Under the pieces are notes generated by a model. The model saw nothing but the letters and a program-made list of their open reading frames with translations, had not been told where the DNA came from and did no database searches. 64,000 nucleotides of DNA from an uncultured Collinsella sp. Lineage in GTDB: Bacteria > Actinomycetota > Coriobacteriia > Coriobacteriales > Coriobacteriaceae. The translations under genes and the position numbers were made by a program. Below, piece by piece: positions 8,108 to 16,891 of the stretch; positions within the stretch are counted from its first letter, which is position 1, and the number at the start of each line of letters is the position of its first letter. Where the stretch lies: assembly GCA_934654775.1 (NCBI GenBank), contig CAKUGR010000003.1, forward strand, positions 97,424 to 161,423, given 5' to 3'.

Positions 8108-9439
8108 ATGAAGTACTTTGGCACCGACGGCTTTCGCGGCGAGGCCAACGTTGGGCTGACGGTAGAGCACGCCTATAAGATCGGCCGTTTTGTGGGCTGG
8201 TATTACGGCGCCAATCGCAGTGCTAAGGCACGCGTGATCGTGGGTAAGGACACGCGTCGTTCGAGCTACATGTTCGAGGCGGCGCTGGTGAGTGGCTTGG
8301 TCGCGAGCGGTGCGGACGCCTACATGCTGCACGTGATTCCGACGCCGGGCGCGGCGCACCAGACCGTGGAGGGCTGCTTCGATTGCGGCATCATGATCAG
8401 CGCGAGCCACAACCCGTTTTGCGATAACGGCATTAAACTCGTCAACAGCGACGGCTTTAAAATGGACGAGGACGTGCTGGAACTCATCGAGGATTACATC
8501 GATGGCAAGACCGAGGTGCCGCTGGCCACAGGCAACCACATCGGTGCCACGGTGGACTACATGCAGGGCCGCAACCGCTACATTGCCTCGCTCATCGCCA
8601 GCGCGAACTTTTCGCTGCAGGGCGTCAAGATCGGTATCGACTGCGCCAACGGCTCGGCGTCTTCGGTGGCCAAGCCGGTGTTCGACGCGCTGGGCGCCGA
8701 CGTGCGCGTGATTAACGCCGCGCCCGATGGCTTCAACATCAACGTCGACTGCGGTTCCACGCATATGGAGCGCCTGCAGCGCCACGTGGTGGAGCAGGGC
8801 CTGGACGTGGGCTTTGCCTACGATGGCGATGCCGACCGCTGCCTGGCAGTGGACGAGCGCGGTCGCGTGGTCGACGGCGACCAGATCCTGTACGTGTGCG
8901 GCGTGTACCTGAACAAGCATGGTCGCCTTTCGGGCGGTACCGTGGTGCCGACGATCGCCAGCAACTTTGGCCTGATCAAGTCGCTGGAGCTTGCCGGTCT
9001 GAGCGCCGTGACCAGCGGCGTGGGCGACCGCCACGTGTATGCCAAGATGCGCGAGGGCGGCTACAGCCTGGGCGGCGAGCAGACGGGCCACACGATCTTT
9101 GGCGATATCGAGCGCACGGGTGACGGTATTATGACCTCGCTGCGCGTGATGGAAGTGATCCGTGCCGAGCGCGAGACGCTCTCGCAGCTCACGGCGCCGT
9201 GCAAGCTGCTGCCGCAGGCGCAGGTGGCCGTGCGCGTTGCGGACAAGGACGCCGCGCTCGATAGCATGGGCGTGCAGAACGCCATCACCGAGGCCGAGGC
9301 TTCGCTGGCGGGCGAGGGGCGCGTGCTCGTGCGCAAGAGCGGAACCGAGTCGGTGATTCGCGTGCTGGCTGAGGCTCCGGACCAATCGGCCGCCGACGCC
9401 GCCATGAAGCGCATCACAAGTGCTTTGGAAGCTCTGTAA
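8108..9439 (+). CDS. glmM: phosphoglucosamine mutase
   Basis: 443 residues, the normal GlmM length. It converts glucosamine-6-phosphate to glucosamine-1-phosphate for UDP-GlcNAc and peptidoglycan synthesis in the cytoplasm. Visible motifs: N-terminal FGTDGFRG, the phosphoserine loop ISASHNPF (near 98), the metal-binding DGDADR (near 239), the sugar loop GGEQTGH (near 322) and the phosphate-binding RKSGTES near residue 409. The start is preceded by GAGAGGACC. It stands alone, downstream of the DMT transporter and followed by a repeat-rich intergenic region. Confidence 0.95.
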   Translation: MKYFGTDGFRGEANVGLTVEHAYKIGRFVGWYYGANRSAKARVIVGKDTRRSSYMFEAALVSGLVASGADAYMLHVIPTPGAAHQTVEGCFDCGIMISASHNPFCDNGIKLVNSDGFKMDEDVLELIEDYIDGKTEVPLATGNHIGATVDYMQGRNRYIASLIASANFSLQGVKIGIDCANGSASSVAKPVFDALGADVRVINAAPDGFNINVDCGSTHMERLQRHVVEQGLDVGFAYDGDADRCLAVDERGRVVDGDQILYVCGVYLNKHGRLSGGTVVPTIASNFGLIKSLELAGLSAVTSGVGDRHVYAKMREGGYSLGGEQTGHTIFGDIERTGDGIMTSLRVMEVIRAERETLSQLTAPCKLLPQAQVAVRVADKDAALDSMGVQNAITEAEASLAGEGRVLVRKSGTESVIRVLAEAPDQSAADAAMKRITSALEAL

Positions 9440-9475
9440 GACGCATTCTGGGCTGTTTGACAGGGGGTTATAAAA

Positions 9476-9714
9476 GGCCGTGTGCAAATAAGGGCAAATA
9501 TGAGTACTGTTACTAAATAAGTAACAGCAAATTATGACCCCAAGAGGCTATTTTGGCAACGCCCGAACGTCATATCGAAGAGCATTGCTCCTCATATGTC
9601 CAATAAACAGGGTCCCAGATAAGAACCAATCCTATCTGAGACCCTGTTTTTACTCAAAAGAAATGCTATCAACCCGACAACAGTACTCATTTTTGCCCTT
9701 TTTTGCACACGGCC
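9476..9714. repeat. 239-bp nested inverted-repeat element (MITE-like)
   Basis: Terminal inverted repeats of about 36 bp: left arm 9476-9511 begins GGCCGTGTGCAAATAAGGGC, right arm 9679-9714 is its reverse complement with about three mismatches. Inside are two more hairpins: CTGTTACT (9507-9514) with AGTAACAG (9520-9527), and AAACAGGGTC (9605-9614) with GACCCTGTTT (9640-9649). The latter is followed by T's and could terminate glmM transcription. No protein of plausible composition is encoded. The structure fits a non-autonomous mobile element or a processed small RNA. Confidence 0.7.
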
Positions 9715-9738
9715 TCTTCGGAGTGGCCACCCGGCACC

Positions 9739-9905
9739 TGAGGACGTTCCTTTTCTGCCGGCACCCAGGGACACTCCTTGACGCCTAGTCATCGGGGACG
9801 TTCTTAAACGACTAGTCGTTGGGGACAGTCTTTGCCTATTGGCCGGTTTGCTGGCCGGATTGGCAAGGACTGTCCCTATCCGCCGGCAGAAAAGGAACGT
9901 CCCTA
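9739..9905. repeat. cluster of nested GGGAC-type palindromes
   Basis: A 21-bp perfect inverted repeat (GGACGTTCCTTTTCTGCCGGC at 9742-9762 and its complement at 9882-9902) encloses a second imperfect one (starting GGGACAGTC at 9822, partner ending 9876) and the word GGGGACGTTC at 9795. It fills the gap before the convergent M32 peptidase gene. Similar GGGAC words recur at 46337 and 63925. REP-like repeat cluster; no coding potential seen. Confidence 0.7.
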
Positions 9906-9924
9906 ACTGCCGGCCTTCAAGATC

Positions 9925-11499
9925 TTACAGCTCGTAGAGTGTGGTGAACTTGTCCTGCAGGTAGCTGCAGTAGTAGCGGGCGTCAAAGTCCATGCCGCAG
10001 GCGCCCTTGATAAGCTCCGGCGCGTCCTTGGCGCGGCCCCACTGCCAAATGTGCTCGCCCAGCCACGCACGGACGGGTGCCAGGTCGCCGCTCGCGCAGG
10101 CGCCGGTAAGGTCGACACCGTCGCGGCACATGGCCGGTACAAACATGGCGTCGTAGGCGCTGCCCAACGCATAGGTTGGGAAGTAGCCAAACGAGCCGCC
10201 GCTCCAGTGCGTATCCTGCAGGCAACCGTGCGTATCGTCAGGAACTGGAATGCCCAGGTACTCGTCCATAAAACGGTTCCAAAGCGCGGGGATATCCTTG
10301 GCCGTGGCCTCGCCGGCAAACAGCATGCGCTCGATCTCGTAGCGCACCATAACATGCAACGGATAGGTGAGCTCGTCGGCCTCGGTGCGAATCAGCGACG
10401 GCTGCGCGATGTTCACGGCGTGGTAGAGCATGTCCTCGTCCACGTTGCCGTAGACCTCGGGCGCGTGGCGGCGCAGCACCTCGAGCAGCGGGCCCATAAA
10501 GGCGCGGCTGCGACCCACGGTGTTCTCAAAGAAGCGGCTTTGGCTCTCGTGGATGCCCATGGAGGTGCCGCCCTCCAGGCACGTGCGCGCGTAAGCGGGG
10601 TTCACGCCCAGCTCGTACATGGCGTGACCGGCCTCGTGGATGATGCTGTAGACGTTGGAGATGCAATCGTCCTCGTAGATGTGCGTGGCGATGCGCGCAT
10701 CGCCCACCGAGAAGCCCTCACTAAACGGGTGCTCGGTAAAGGCGAGCGTGGTGTCGTCCAGGTCCAGGCCCACAAGCTTCATAAGGTCAAAGCTCATGGC
10801 GCGCTGGGCAGCCTCGGGCACATGGGCGTGCAAAAAGTCGGCAGCCGGCTGCTGGCTGCGCTCGCCGATGGCGTGCACGAGCGGCACGACCGTGGCCTTG
10901 ACCTCGTCGCAGAATGCGTCGAAGCTCTGGGTGGAAAGGCCGCGCTCATACTGGTCGAGCCAAACATCGTATGGGTCGCGTTTGGGGTCCATGAGCTCGG
11001 CCTGGCGCTTAAGCTGCCCAACGATCTTGTCCACGTAGGGCTCAAAGCTCGCCCAGTCGTTGGCGGACTTGGCCTTGTGCCACACGGCGTCGGCCTCGCA
11101 GGTGAGCCTGGTCCAGGCCTCGGCCTCCTCGGTGGGGATGGCACTGGCCTCGCGCTGGTCGCGACCGAGCACGCGAATCTCGTCGAGCAGCTGCGGGTCG
11201 TCGATCTTGCCGTCGGCGACGGTCTCGCGTGCCAGCGAACGCACAAGCTCAACGGACTTTTCGCTGGTTAGGAGCTTATGATGCTCGCCTGCAAGGGTGC
11301 CCATGGCGTCGGCGCGGGCGGCAGCACCGTTGGCGGGGGCGATGGTCGCGCCATCGAACTCGGCAATCTTGAGCAGATACTCGCGGGTCCACAGCTTGCT
11401 CTCGAGCTTGCGGAACTTCTTGACGGCTTTTTTGGCCTTGATGCCCTTGGCGGCTTTTGCCACGGCGGCCTTGGCCTTCTTATCGAGCTTCTTTCCCAT
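9925..11499 (-). CDS. carboxypeptidase Taq-type M32 metallopeptidase
   Basis: 524 residues from ATG 11499, which has AAGGAT 8 bases upstream; an in-frame start 15 codons earlier lacks one. The zinc motif HEAGH lies near residue 307 in SIIHEAGHAMYELG, and the M32 signatures HESQSRFFEN (near 340) and IRTEADELTYPLH (near 380) are present. Cytoplasmic metallocarboxypeptidase with broad specificity for C-terminal residues in peptides. It starts with a Lys/Ala-rich segment of about 30 residues not typical of the family. The gene faces glmM and diverges from the pheST unit. Confidence 0.9.
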   Translation of the reverse strand: MGKKLDKKAKAAVAKAAKGIKAKKAVKKFRKLESKLWTREYLLKIAEFDGATIAPANGAAARADAMGTLAGEHHKLLTSEKSVELVRSLARETVADGKIDDPQLLDEIRVLGRDQREASAIPTEEAEAWTRLTCEADAVWHKAKSANDWASFEPYVDKIVGQLKRQAELMDPKRDPYDVWLDQYERGLSTQSFDAFCDEVKATVVPLVHAIGERSQQPAADFLHAHVPEAAQRAMSFDLMKLVGLDLDDTTLAFTEHPFSEGFSVGDARIATHIYEDDCISNVYSIIHEAGHAMYELGVNPAYARTCLEGGTSMGIHESQSRFFENTVGRSRAFMGPLLEVLRRHAPEVYGNVDEDMLYHAVNIAQPSLIRTEADELTYPLHVMVRYEIERMLFAGEATAKDIPALWNRFMDEYLGIPVPDDTHGCLQDTHWSGGSFGYFPTYALGSAYDAMFVPAMCRDGVDLTGACASGDLAPVRAWLGEHIWQWGRAKDAPELIKGACGMDFDARYYCSYLQDKFTTLYEL

Positions 11500-11617
11500 A
11501 CCATATCCTTGATCTCGCAGGCCGAGCGCCGCAGGCGGGTGCACGACCAGTTTGCACAGCTACCTGCCTTGTACCCAGCGCGAACAAAACGGAACGCGGC
11601 GATGCACGCGCAGAATG

Positions 11618-11917
11618 TGTTATCCTATAGCCCAATGCGTTGACGGAGAGGGTTTTGCCCGCCGCGTCACCGGCAAGAGAGGGAAGGTCATGGGCTGCAA
11701 GCCTTCCTGCGGTGACAAGGGCCAAGCGTTCACTCCCGAGCAGCGACCTCAACGGGCACGCGGCCAGCGGCGGCGAAGCCCCAGTAGGGAAGCCGTGAGC
11801 CTCGCGATAAGGGGCGCAGAGTGGGCACGGCGGGCCAGACATCCGCCGCGTCAAACAAGGTGGTACCGCGGAATTCAACCGTCCTTGGGCAATGTACATG
11901 CCCGAGGGCGGTTTTTT
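11618..11917 (+). promoter_or_regulatory. T-box leader of pheST (with extended -10 promoter)
   Basis: An extended -10 (TGT TATCCT, 11618-11626) precedes a leader of nearly 290 bases. The T-box core AAGGTGGTACCGCGG lies at 11857-11871. A terminator follows: CCGTCCTTGGGC (11879-11890) pairs with GCCCGAGGGCGG (11900-11911), then TTTTTT. In T-box leaders uncharged tRNA stabilises the antiterminator through the tRNA NCCA end. The downstream genes pheST imply tRNA-Phe as the ligand. I could not place the specifier codon with certainty. Confidence 0.9.
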
Positions 11918-12003
11918 GTTACCGAACCGGGCCGCGTTTTCACAACGCCAGGCGGCGGCAGTCGTCCCGGCGAGCGGGGAGCGCGAGAGACGAAAGGGAA
12001 GAC

Positions 12004-13080
12004 ATGAGTCTGATTGATGATCTGGTCAAACTCGAGGAAGAGGCCAAGGAGCTCGTCGCAGGCGCCGACGACGCCGCCAAGCTCGAGGCTGCGCGCGTTG
12101 AGCTGCTCGGTCGTAAGGGCCGCATCACCGGCTTGATGCGCATGATGGGCAAGCTCGCTCCCGAGGATCGCCCCATCATGGGCAAGCGCGCCAACGAGAT
12201 GCGCCAGCTGATCGAGGGTATGCTCGACGAGCGCACGACCGAGATGAAGGCCGCCGCCCTCAAGCACGCGCTCGAGCACGAGGCCGTCGACATCACGCTG
12301 CCGGGCATCCGTCCGCAGATCGGTCACCAGCACCTGATCAAGCAGATCATCGAGGAGGCCGAGGACATCTTCTGTGGCATCGGCTATACCGTCGAGTCCG
12401 GCCCCATGGTCGACACCTCCTACTACAACTTCACCGCGCTCAACGCGCCCATGGATCACCCGAGCCGCTCGGCCCGCGATACGTTCTACGTGGTCGACAA
12501 CAACCCCGGCAGCGTCGCACACCCCGAGGCGCACGCCCACGGCGAGTCCGACGTGCTGCTGCGCACCCAGACCTCGGGCGTACAGATCCACACCATGGAG
12601 TCGCAGAAGCCGCCCATCTACATGATCTGCCCGGGCACCGTCTATCGTCCCGACACGGCCGACGCCTGCCACCTGCCGCAGTTCAACCAGATCGAGGGCC
12701 TGGTCGTCGACGAGGGCATCACCTTTGGCGATCTTAAGGGCACGCTCGACTACTTTGTTAAGTGCATGTTTGGCGAGGATCGCAAGACGCGTTACCGCCC
12801 GCACTTCTTCCCCTTCACCGAGCCCAGCTGCGAGGTGGACGTGAGCTGCCACGTGTGCGGCGGCAAGGGCTGCAACTTCTGCAAGCACAGCGGCTGGATC
12901 GAGATCCTGGGCTGCGGCATGGTCGACCCCAACGTCCTCATCAACTGCGGTATCGACCCCGAGAAGTACACCGGCTTCGCCTTTGGCATTGGCGCCGAGC
13001 GCGTCGCGGCCCTGCGCTACGACCTGCCCGACCTGCGAACTCTCATGACGGGCGATATGAGATTCTTAAATCAGTTCTAA
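12004..13080 (+). CDS. pheS: phenylalanine--tRNA ligase alpha subunit
   Basis: 358 residues, normal for bacterial PheS. Start ATG 12004 with GGGAAG upstream; an upstream in-frame start inside the T-box leader is rejected. The N-terminal coiled coil (1-90) binds tRNA. The class II catalytic core follows, with motif 2 around FHFxxFEG-type sequence (here RPHFFPFTEPS near 270) and motif 3 GFAFGIGAERVAAL near 325. A CHVCGGKGCNFC cysteine cluster near 282 is common in PheS. With PheT it forms the cytoplasmic alpha2-beta2 enzyme. Regulated by the T-box leader above. Confidence 0.97.
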   Translation: MSLIDDLVKLEEEAKELVAGADDAAKLEAARVELLGRKGRITGLMRMMGKLAPEDRPIMGKRANEMRQLIEGMLDERTTEMKAAALKHALEHEAVDITLPGIRPQIGHQHLIKQIIEEAEDIFCGIGYTVESGPMVDTSYYNFTALNAPMDHPSRSARDTFYVVDNNPGSVAHPEAHAHGESDVLLRTQTSGVQIHTMESQKPPIYMICPGTVYRPDTADACHLPQFNQIEGLVVDEGITFGDLKGTLDYFVKCMFGEDRKTRYRPHFFPFTEPSCEVDVSCHVCGGKGCNFCKHSGWIEILGCGMVDPNVLINCGIDPEKYTGFAFGIGAERVAALRYDLPDLRTLMTGDMRFLNQF

Positions 13081-13125
13081 ATCACCCGTTTTAGCAGGCA
13101 TTTCTTTCTCATAAGGAGTAATCAA

Positions 13126-15579
13126 GTGAGAGTTTCTTACGACTGGCTCAAGACCATGATCGATATTCCGGAGGATCCCAAGACCCTTTCGGACGAATAT
13201 ATCCGTACCGGTACCGAGGTCGAGGCGATCGACACCGTGGGCGAGTCCTTCGACCACGTGGTGACCGCCAAGGTGCTCACCAAGACCCCGCACCCCGACA
13301 GCGACCACATGTATGTGTGCTCGGTCGACGTGGGTGACAAGAATCTCGACGCCGACGGCAACCCCGCGCCGCTGCAGATCGTCTGCGGCGCGCAGAACTT
13401 CGAGGCCGGCGACCACATCGTCACGGCCATGATCGGCGCTGTCCTGCCCGGCGACGTCAAGATCAAGAAGAGCAAGCTTCGCGGCGTCGTGTCCATGGGC
13501 ATGAACTGCTCCGCGCGCGAGCTCGGCCTGGGCGGCGACCACTCCGGCATCATGATCCTGCCCGAGGACACGCCCTGCGGCATGCCGTTTGCCGAGTACG
13601 TGGGCTCGAGCGACACCGTGCTCGACTGCGAGATCACGCCCAACCGCCCCGACTGCCTGTCCATGATCGGCATGGCCCGCGAGACCGGCGCCATCTTCGA
13701 CCGCGATTTCCACGTTGAGCTGCCCGCCATCAAGGCCGAGTCCGGCCGTGCGACCGACGACGAGCTTTCCGTCGAGATCGCCGACGAGGGCCTGTGCGAC
13801 CGCTACGTCGCCCGCATCGTGCGCAACGTGAAGGTCGGTCCGTCGCCCGACTGGATGGTCAAGCGCCTCAATGCCCTGGGCGTGCGCCCGCACAACAACA
13901 TCGTCGACATCACCAACTACGTGATGATGCTCACCGGTCAGCCGCTGCACGCCTTTGACCTGGATACCTTTGCCGAGCGCGAGGGCCGTCGCCGCGTGGT
14001 GGTCCGCGCTGCCCAGCAGGACGAGAAGTTCACGACCCTCGACGGCGAGGAGCGCGTGCTCGACGCCGGCATGGGCCTCATCACCGACGGCGAGCGTCCC
14101 GTGGCGCTGGCCGGCGTCATGGGCGGCATGGATTCCGAGATCGAGGACGATACCGTCGACGTGATGGTCGAGAGCGCCTGCTTCAACGCCGGCCGCACCT
14201 CGCACACCAGCCGCGATCTGTCGCTGATCTCGGATGCCTCCATCCGTTTTGAGCGCCAGGTCGACGAGACCGGCTGCGTGGATGTCGCCAACGTTACCTG
14301 CGCACTCATCGAGGAGATCGCCGGCGGCGAGGTTGCTCCCGGCTATGTCGACGTTTTCCCCGCGCCCAAGACTATCGACAGCATTAAGCTGCGCCTGGCC
14401 CGCGTGCATGCCATCTGCGGTGCCGACATCGAGCCCGACTTTATCGAGCGCTCGCTCACCCGTCTGGGCTGCACCGTCGAGCGCGACGGCAAGGACTTTA
14501 TGGTCACCCCGCCGAGCTTCCGTCCCGACCTGCCGCGCGAGATCGACCTGATCGAGGAGGTCCTGCGCCTGTGGGGCATGGGCCGCGTGACGGCGACCAT
14601 CCCGGCTGCCAAGAATCACATCGGCGGCCTGACCCGTGAGCAGAAGCTCACCCGTAAGGTCGGCGAGATCCTGCGCGCCTGCGGCCTTAACGAGACCACG
14701 ACCTTTGGCTTTGCCGCCCCGGGCGACCTGGAGAAGATCGGCATGTCCACCGAGGGCCGCGGCTGCCCCGTGGTGCTCATGAACCCGCTGGTGGCCGAGC
14801 AGACCGAGATGCGTCGTTCGCTGCTGCCGGGCCTGCTGCAGTCCGTGGCCTACAACGAGGCCCACGGCACGCCCAACGTGCATCTGTACGAGGTCGGCAG
14901 CCTGTTCCACGGCCGCGAGAACGCCAGCCTGCCCAAGGAGACCAAGTCCGTGGCGGGCGTGCTCTCGGGCCAGTGGAGCGAGCAGTCCTGGAACATGAAG
15001 TACCGCAAGCTGCGCTTCTTCTTTGGCAAGGGTATTGTCGAGGAGCAGCTCGCCCAACTGCGCATCGAGAAGGTCCGCTTCCGTCCCGTCGAGGGCGAGG
15101 GCTACGCCTTCCTGCAGCCGGGTCGTGCGGCCGAGGTTCTGTCCGGCGGCACCGTACTGGGCTGGGTCGGCGAGATTCACCCCGAGGCGCGCGAGGCTAT
15201 GGGCATCGACGAGGTCGTCGTTGCCTTTGAGCTCGACCTGGACAAGCTGATCAAGGGCGCCCGCAATCAGGAGAACTACCGCGAGTTCTCGCAGTACCCG
15301 GCTGTTGAGCACGACCTTGCTATCGTGGTCGATAACTCCGTGACCTGCGAGGACCTTGAGCGCCGTATTACCAGCGCCGGCGGTAAGCTGCTCGAGGGCG
15401 TGCGCCTGTTCGACGTCTACCGCGATCCCATCCGCATCGGAGCGGGCAAGAAATCCATGGCCTTTGCGCTTACGTATCGCTCCGACGACCACACGCTCAC
15501 CAGCGAAGAGGTCGAGAAGGCGCACCAGAAGATCGTCACCAAGGTGTGCAAGGGCGTAAACGGCGAGGTCCGCGGCTAG
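13126..15579 (+). CDS. pheT: phenylalanine--tRNA ligase beta subunit
   Basis: 817 residues, GTG start with AAGGAG 10 bases upstream, 45 bases after pheS. Domains in order: the N-terminal B1 segment MRVSYDWLKT, an OB-fold tRNA-binding domain (about 40-150), the B3/B4 editing domain that removes Tyr-tRNA-Phe (about 210-400), B5 (about 400-475), a catalytic-like core, and the C-terminal ferredoxin-like anticodon-binding domain (about 720-817, starting QYPAVEHDLAIVV). Cotranscribed with pheS. No rho-independent terminator is evident directly after it. Confidence 0.97.
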   Translation: MRVSYDWLKTMIDIPEDPKTLSDEYIRTGTEVEAIDTVGESFDHVVTAKVLTKTPHPDSDHMYVCSVDVGDKNLDADGNPAPLQIVCGAQNFEAGDHIVTAMIGAVLPGDVKIKKSKLRGVVSMGMNCSARELGLGGDHSGIMILPEDTPCGMPFAEYVGSSDTVLDCEITPNRPDCLSMIGMARETGAIFDRDFHVELPAIKAESGRATDDELSVEIADEGLCDRYVARIVRNVKVGPSPDWMVKRLNALGVRPHNNIVDITNYVMMLTGQPLHAFDLDTFAEREGRRRVVVRAAQQDEKFTTLDGEERVLDAGMGLITDGERPVALAGVMGGMDSEIEDDTVDVMVESACFNAGRTSHTSRDLSLISDASIRFERQVDETGCVDVANVTCALIEEIAGGEVAPGYVDVFPAPKTIDSIKLRLARVHAICGADIEPDFIERSLTRLGCTVERDGKDFMVTPPSFRPDLPREIDLIEEVLRLWGMGRVTATIPAAKNHIGGLTREQKLTRKVGEILRACGLNETTTFGFAAPGDLEKIGMSTEGRGCPVVLMNPLVAEQTEMRRSLLPGLLQSVAYNEAHGTPNVHLYEVGSLFHGRENASLPKETKSVAGVLSGQWSEQSWNMKYRKLRFFFGKGIVEEQLAQLRIEKVRFRPVEGEGYAFLQPGRAAEVLSGGTVLGWVGEIHPEAREAMGIDEVVVAFELDLDKLIKGARNQENYREFSQYPAVEHDLAIVVDNSVTCEDLERRITSAGGKLLEGVRLFDVYRDPIRIGAGKKSMAFALTYRSDDHTLTSEEVEKAHQKIVTKVCKGVNGEVRG

Positions 15580-15721
15580 GGCTTGCGACTGAGGCGTGGG
15601 CCGTCGGGCGGAGGCATGACTGAGCTACCGCCCACCAGCGCCCTGCATCTGTGACATATGTATTGCAAAACGGCGTGTCGCTTTGTTGGCGGCGCGTCGT
15701 TTTGCTATGATAGCCGGCGGC

Positions 15722-15788
15722 GTGTTACGAATCGGCCGATGCGTAACACTGACAACATGGTTCAAACGGCGCGCAGTCCCGTGCGCCG
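15722..15788 (+). promoter_or_regulatory. two-hairpin leader upstream of cbiM
   Basis: GTGTTACG (15722-15729) pairs perfectly with CGTAACAC (15742-15749); then CGGCGCGC (15767-15774) pairs with GTGCGCCG (15781-15788) around a six-base AGTCCC loop. The second hairpin ends just before the ribosome binding site of cbiM. A metal-sensing riboswitch or attenuator is possible. I could not match it to the cobalamin or NiCo riboswitch consensus. Confidence 0.45.
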
Positions 15789-15805
15789 ACAACCGGGAGG
15801 CGTAT

Positions 15806-16891
15806 ATGCACATTCCAGATAATTACCTGTCCCCGCAGACGGACGCCGTGATGGCGGTGGCGATGGTCCCCGTATGGGTCCACTGCATTAAGAAGGTGCG
15901 CGCCACGCTCGACCGCGAGCACATGGCTTTCCTGGGCATTTGCGCCGCGTTCTCCTTCCTGCTCATGATGTTCAACGTGCCGCTGCCCGGCGGCACCACG
16001 GGTCACGCCGTCGGCGGCGCACTCATCGCGCTGCTGCTGGGTCCCGAGGCCGCGACTATCGCTATCTCGGTCGCGCTGGCGCTGCAGGCGCTGCTGTTTG
16101 GCGACGGCGGCGTCCTGTCCTTTGGCGCCAACTGCTTTAACATGGCCTTCGTGCTGCCGTTTGTTGCCACCATGGTATTCCGCGCGCTCAACAGCCGCCT
16201 GCACGACAAGAGCTGGGGCACCTCGGTCTCTGCCATTGTCGGCGGCTGGGTCGGTCTGTGCGTGGCTGCCCTTTGCGCTGCCATCGAGTTTGGCATTCAG
16301 CCCATGCTCTTCACCAACGCCTCGGGTGCTCCACTGTACTGCCCCTTCCCGCTGTCCGTTTCCATTCCGGCCATGTTGATCCCGCATATGCTGGTCGCCG
16401 GTGTCGTCGAGGGCGTGGCGACGGCTGCGATCTACGGTTTCATTAAGAAGACGGCGCCGAGCATCATTGTCGGGCCCGAGGCCGTTGACGGCCAGCTCGC
16501 CGCCGATGGCGCTGCCGCCAAGAAGACCTCGCTGATCCCCACGCTCATCCTGGTCGCCGTGCTTGTCGTGGCGACGCCGCTGGGTCTACTTGCTACCGGT
16601 GACGCTTGGGGCGAGTGGGACGCCGAGGGTGCCGCGACCGCCGTTCAGGAGGCTGGCGACGACAGCCTGCAGGCTTCGGTTGGCCTGGATGCCCCGACGT
16701 TTGCCGATGCGCTGCCTACGGGTGACTACCTGCAGGCGTATTCCGAGGAGCAGGGTCTTGGCTTTGCCGGTCAGGCCGCCATGTATATCCTCTCCGGCGT
16801 GATTGGCGTCGCGGTGCTTACCATCGTCTTCCGTCTTGTTTCGTTGACGGTCAAGGAAAGCGGTGCTCATGGCAATGGCCGAGCTGCCTAG
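15806..16891 (+). CDS. cbiM: ECF nickel/cobalt transporter substrate-binding subunit CbiM, fused to a PDGLE-type domain
   Basis: 361 residues from ATG 15806 (GGGAGG upstream), so that the protein begins MHIPDNYLSP. The N-terminal Met-His-Ile-Pro-Asp is the conserved metal-binding start of CbiM/NikM, which supports this start. Six or seven membrane helices follow (to about residue 220), including PGGTTGHAVGG and FGANCFNMAF. After a linker, residues 235-361 have two further helices with an extracytoplasmic loop, like CbiN or the PDGLE domain. It takes up Ni2+ or Co2+ with the two following genes. Sequence alone does not decide which metal. Confidence 0.88.
   Translation: MHIPDNYLSPQTDAVMAVAMVPVWVHCIKKVRATLDREHMAFLGICAAFSFLLMMFNVPLPGGTTGHAVGGALIALLLGPEAATIAISVALALQALLFGDGGVLSFGANCFNMAFVLPFVATMVFRALNSRLHDKSWGTSVSAIVGGWVGLCVAALCAAIEFGIQPMLFTNASGAPLYCPFPLSVSIPAMLIPHMLVAGVVEGVATAAIYGFIKKTAPSIIVGPEAVDGQLAADGAAAKKTSLIPTLILVAVLVVATPLGLLATGDAWGEWDAEGAATAVQEAGDDSLQASVGLDAPTFADALPTGDYLQAYSEEQGLGFAGQAAMYILSGVIGVAVLTIVFRLVSLTVKESGAHGNGRAA

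Noticed and set aside
9534..9788. A protein-coding gene inside the 239-bp element
   Set aside because: The reading frame runs across both inverted repeats and hairpins, has no RBS, and its peptide lacks any recognisable domain.
11821..12003. An N-terminal extension of pheS
   Set aside because: It lies inside the T-box terminator region; ATG 12004 has a good RBS and matches the PheS family length.
15580..15805. Cobalamin riboswitch upstream of cbiM
   Set aside because: Hairpins are present but I could not find the B12-box type sequence, so only a generic structured leader is reported.
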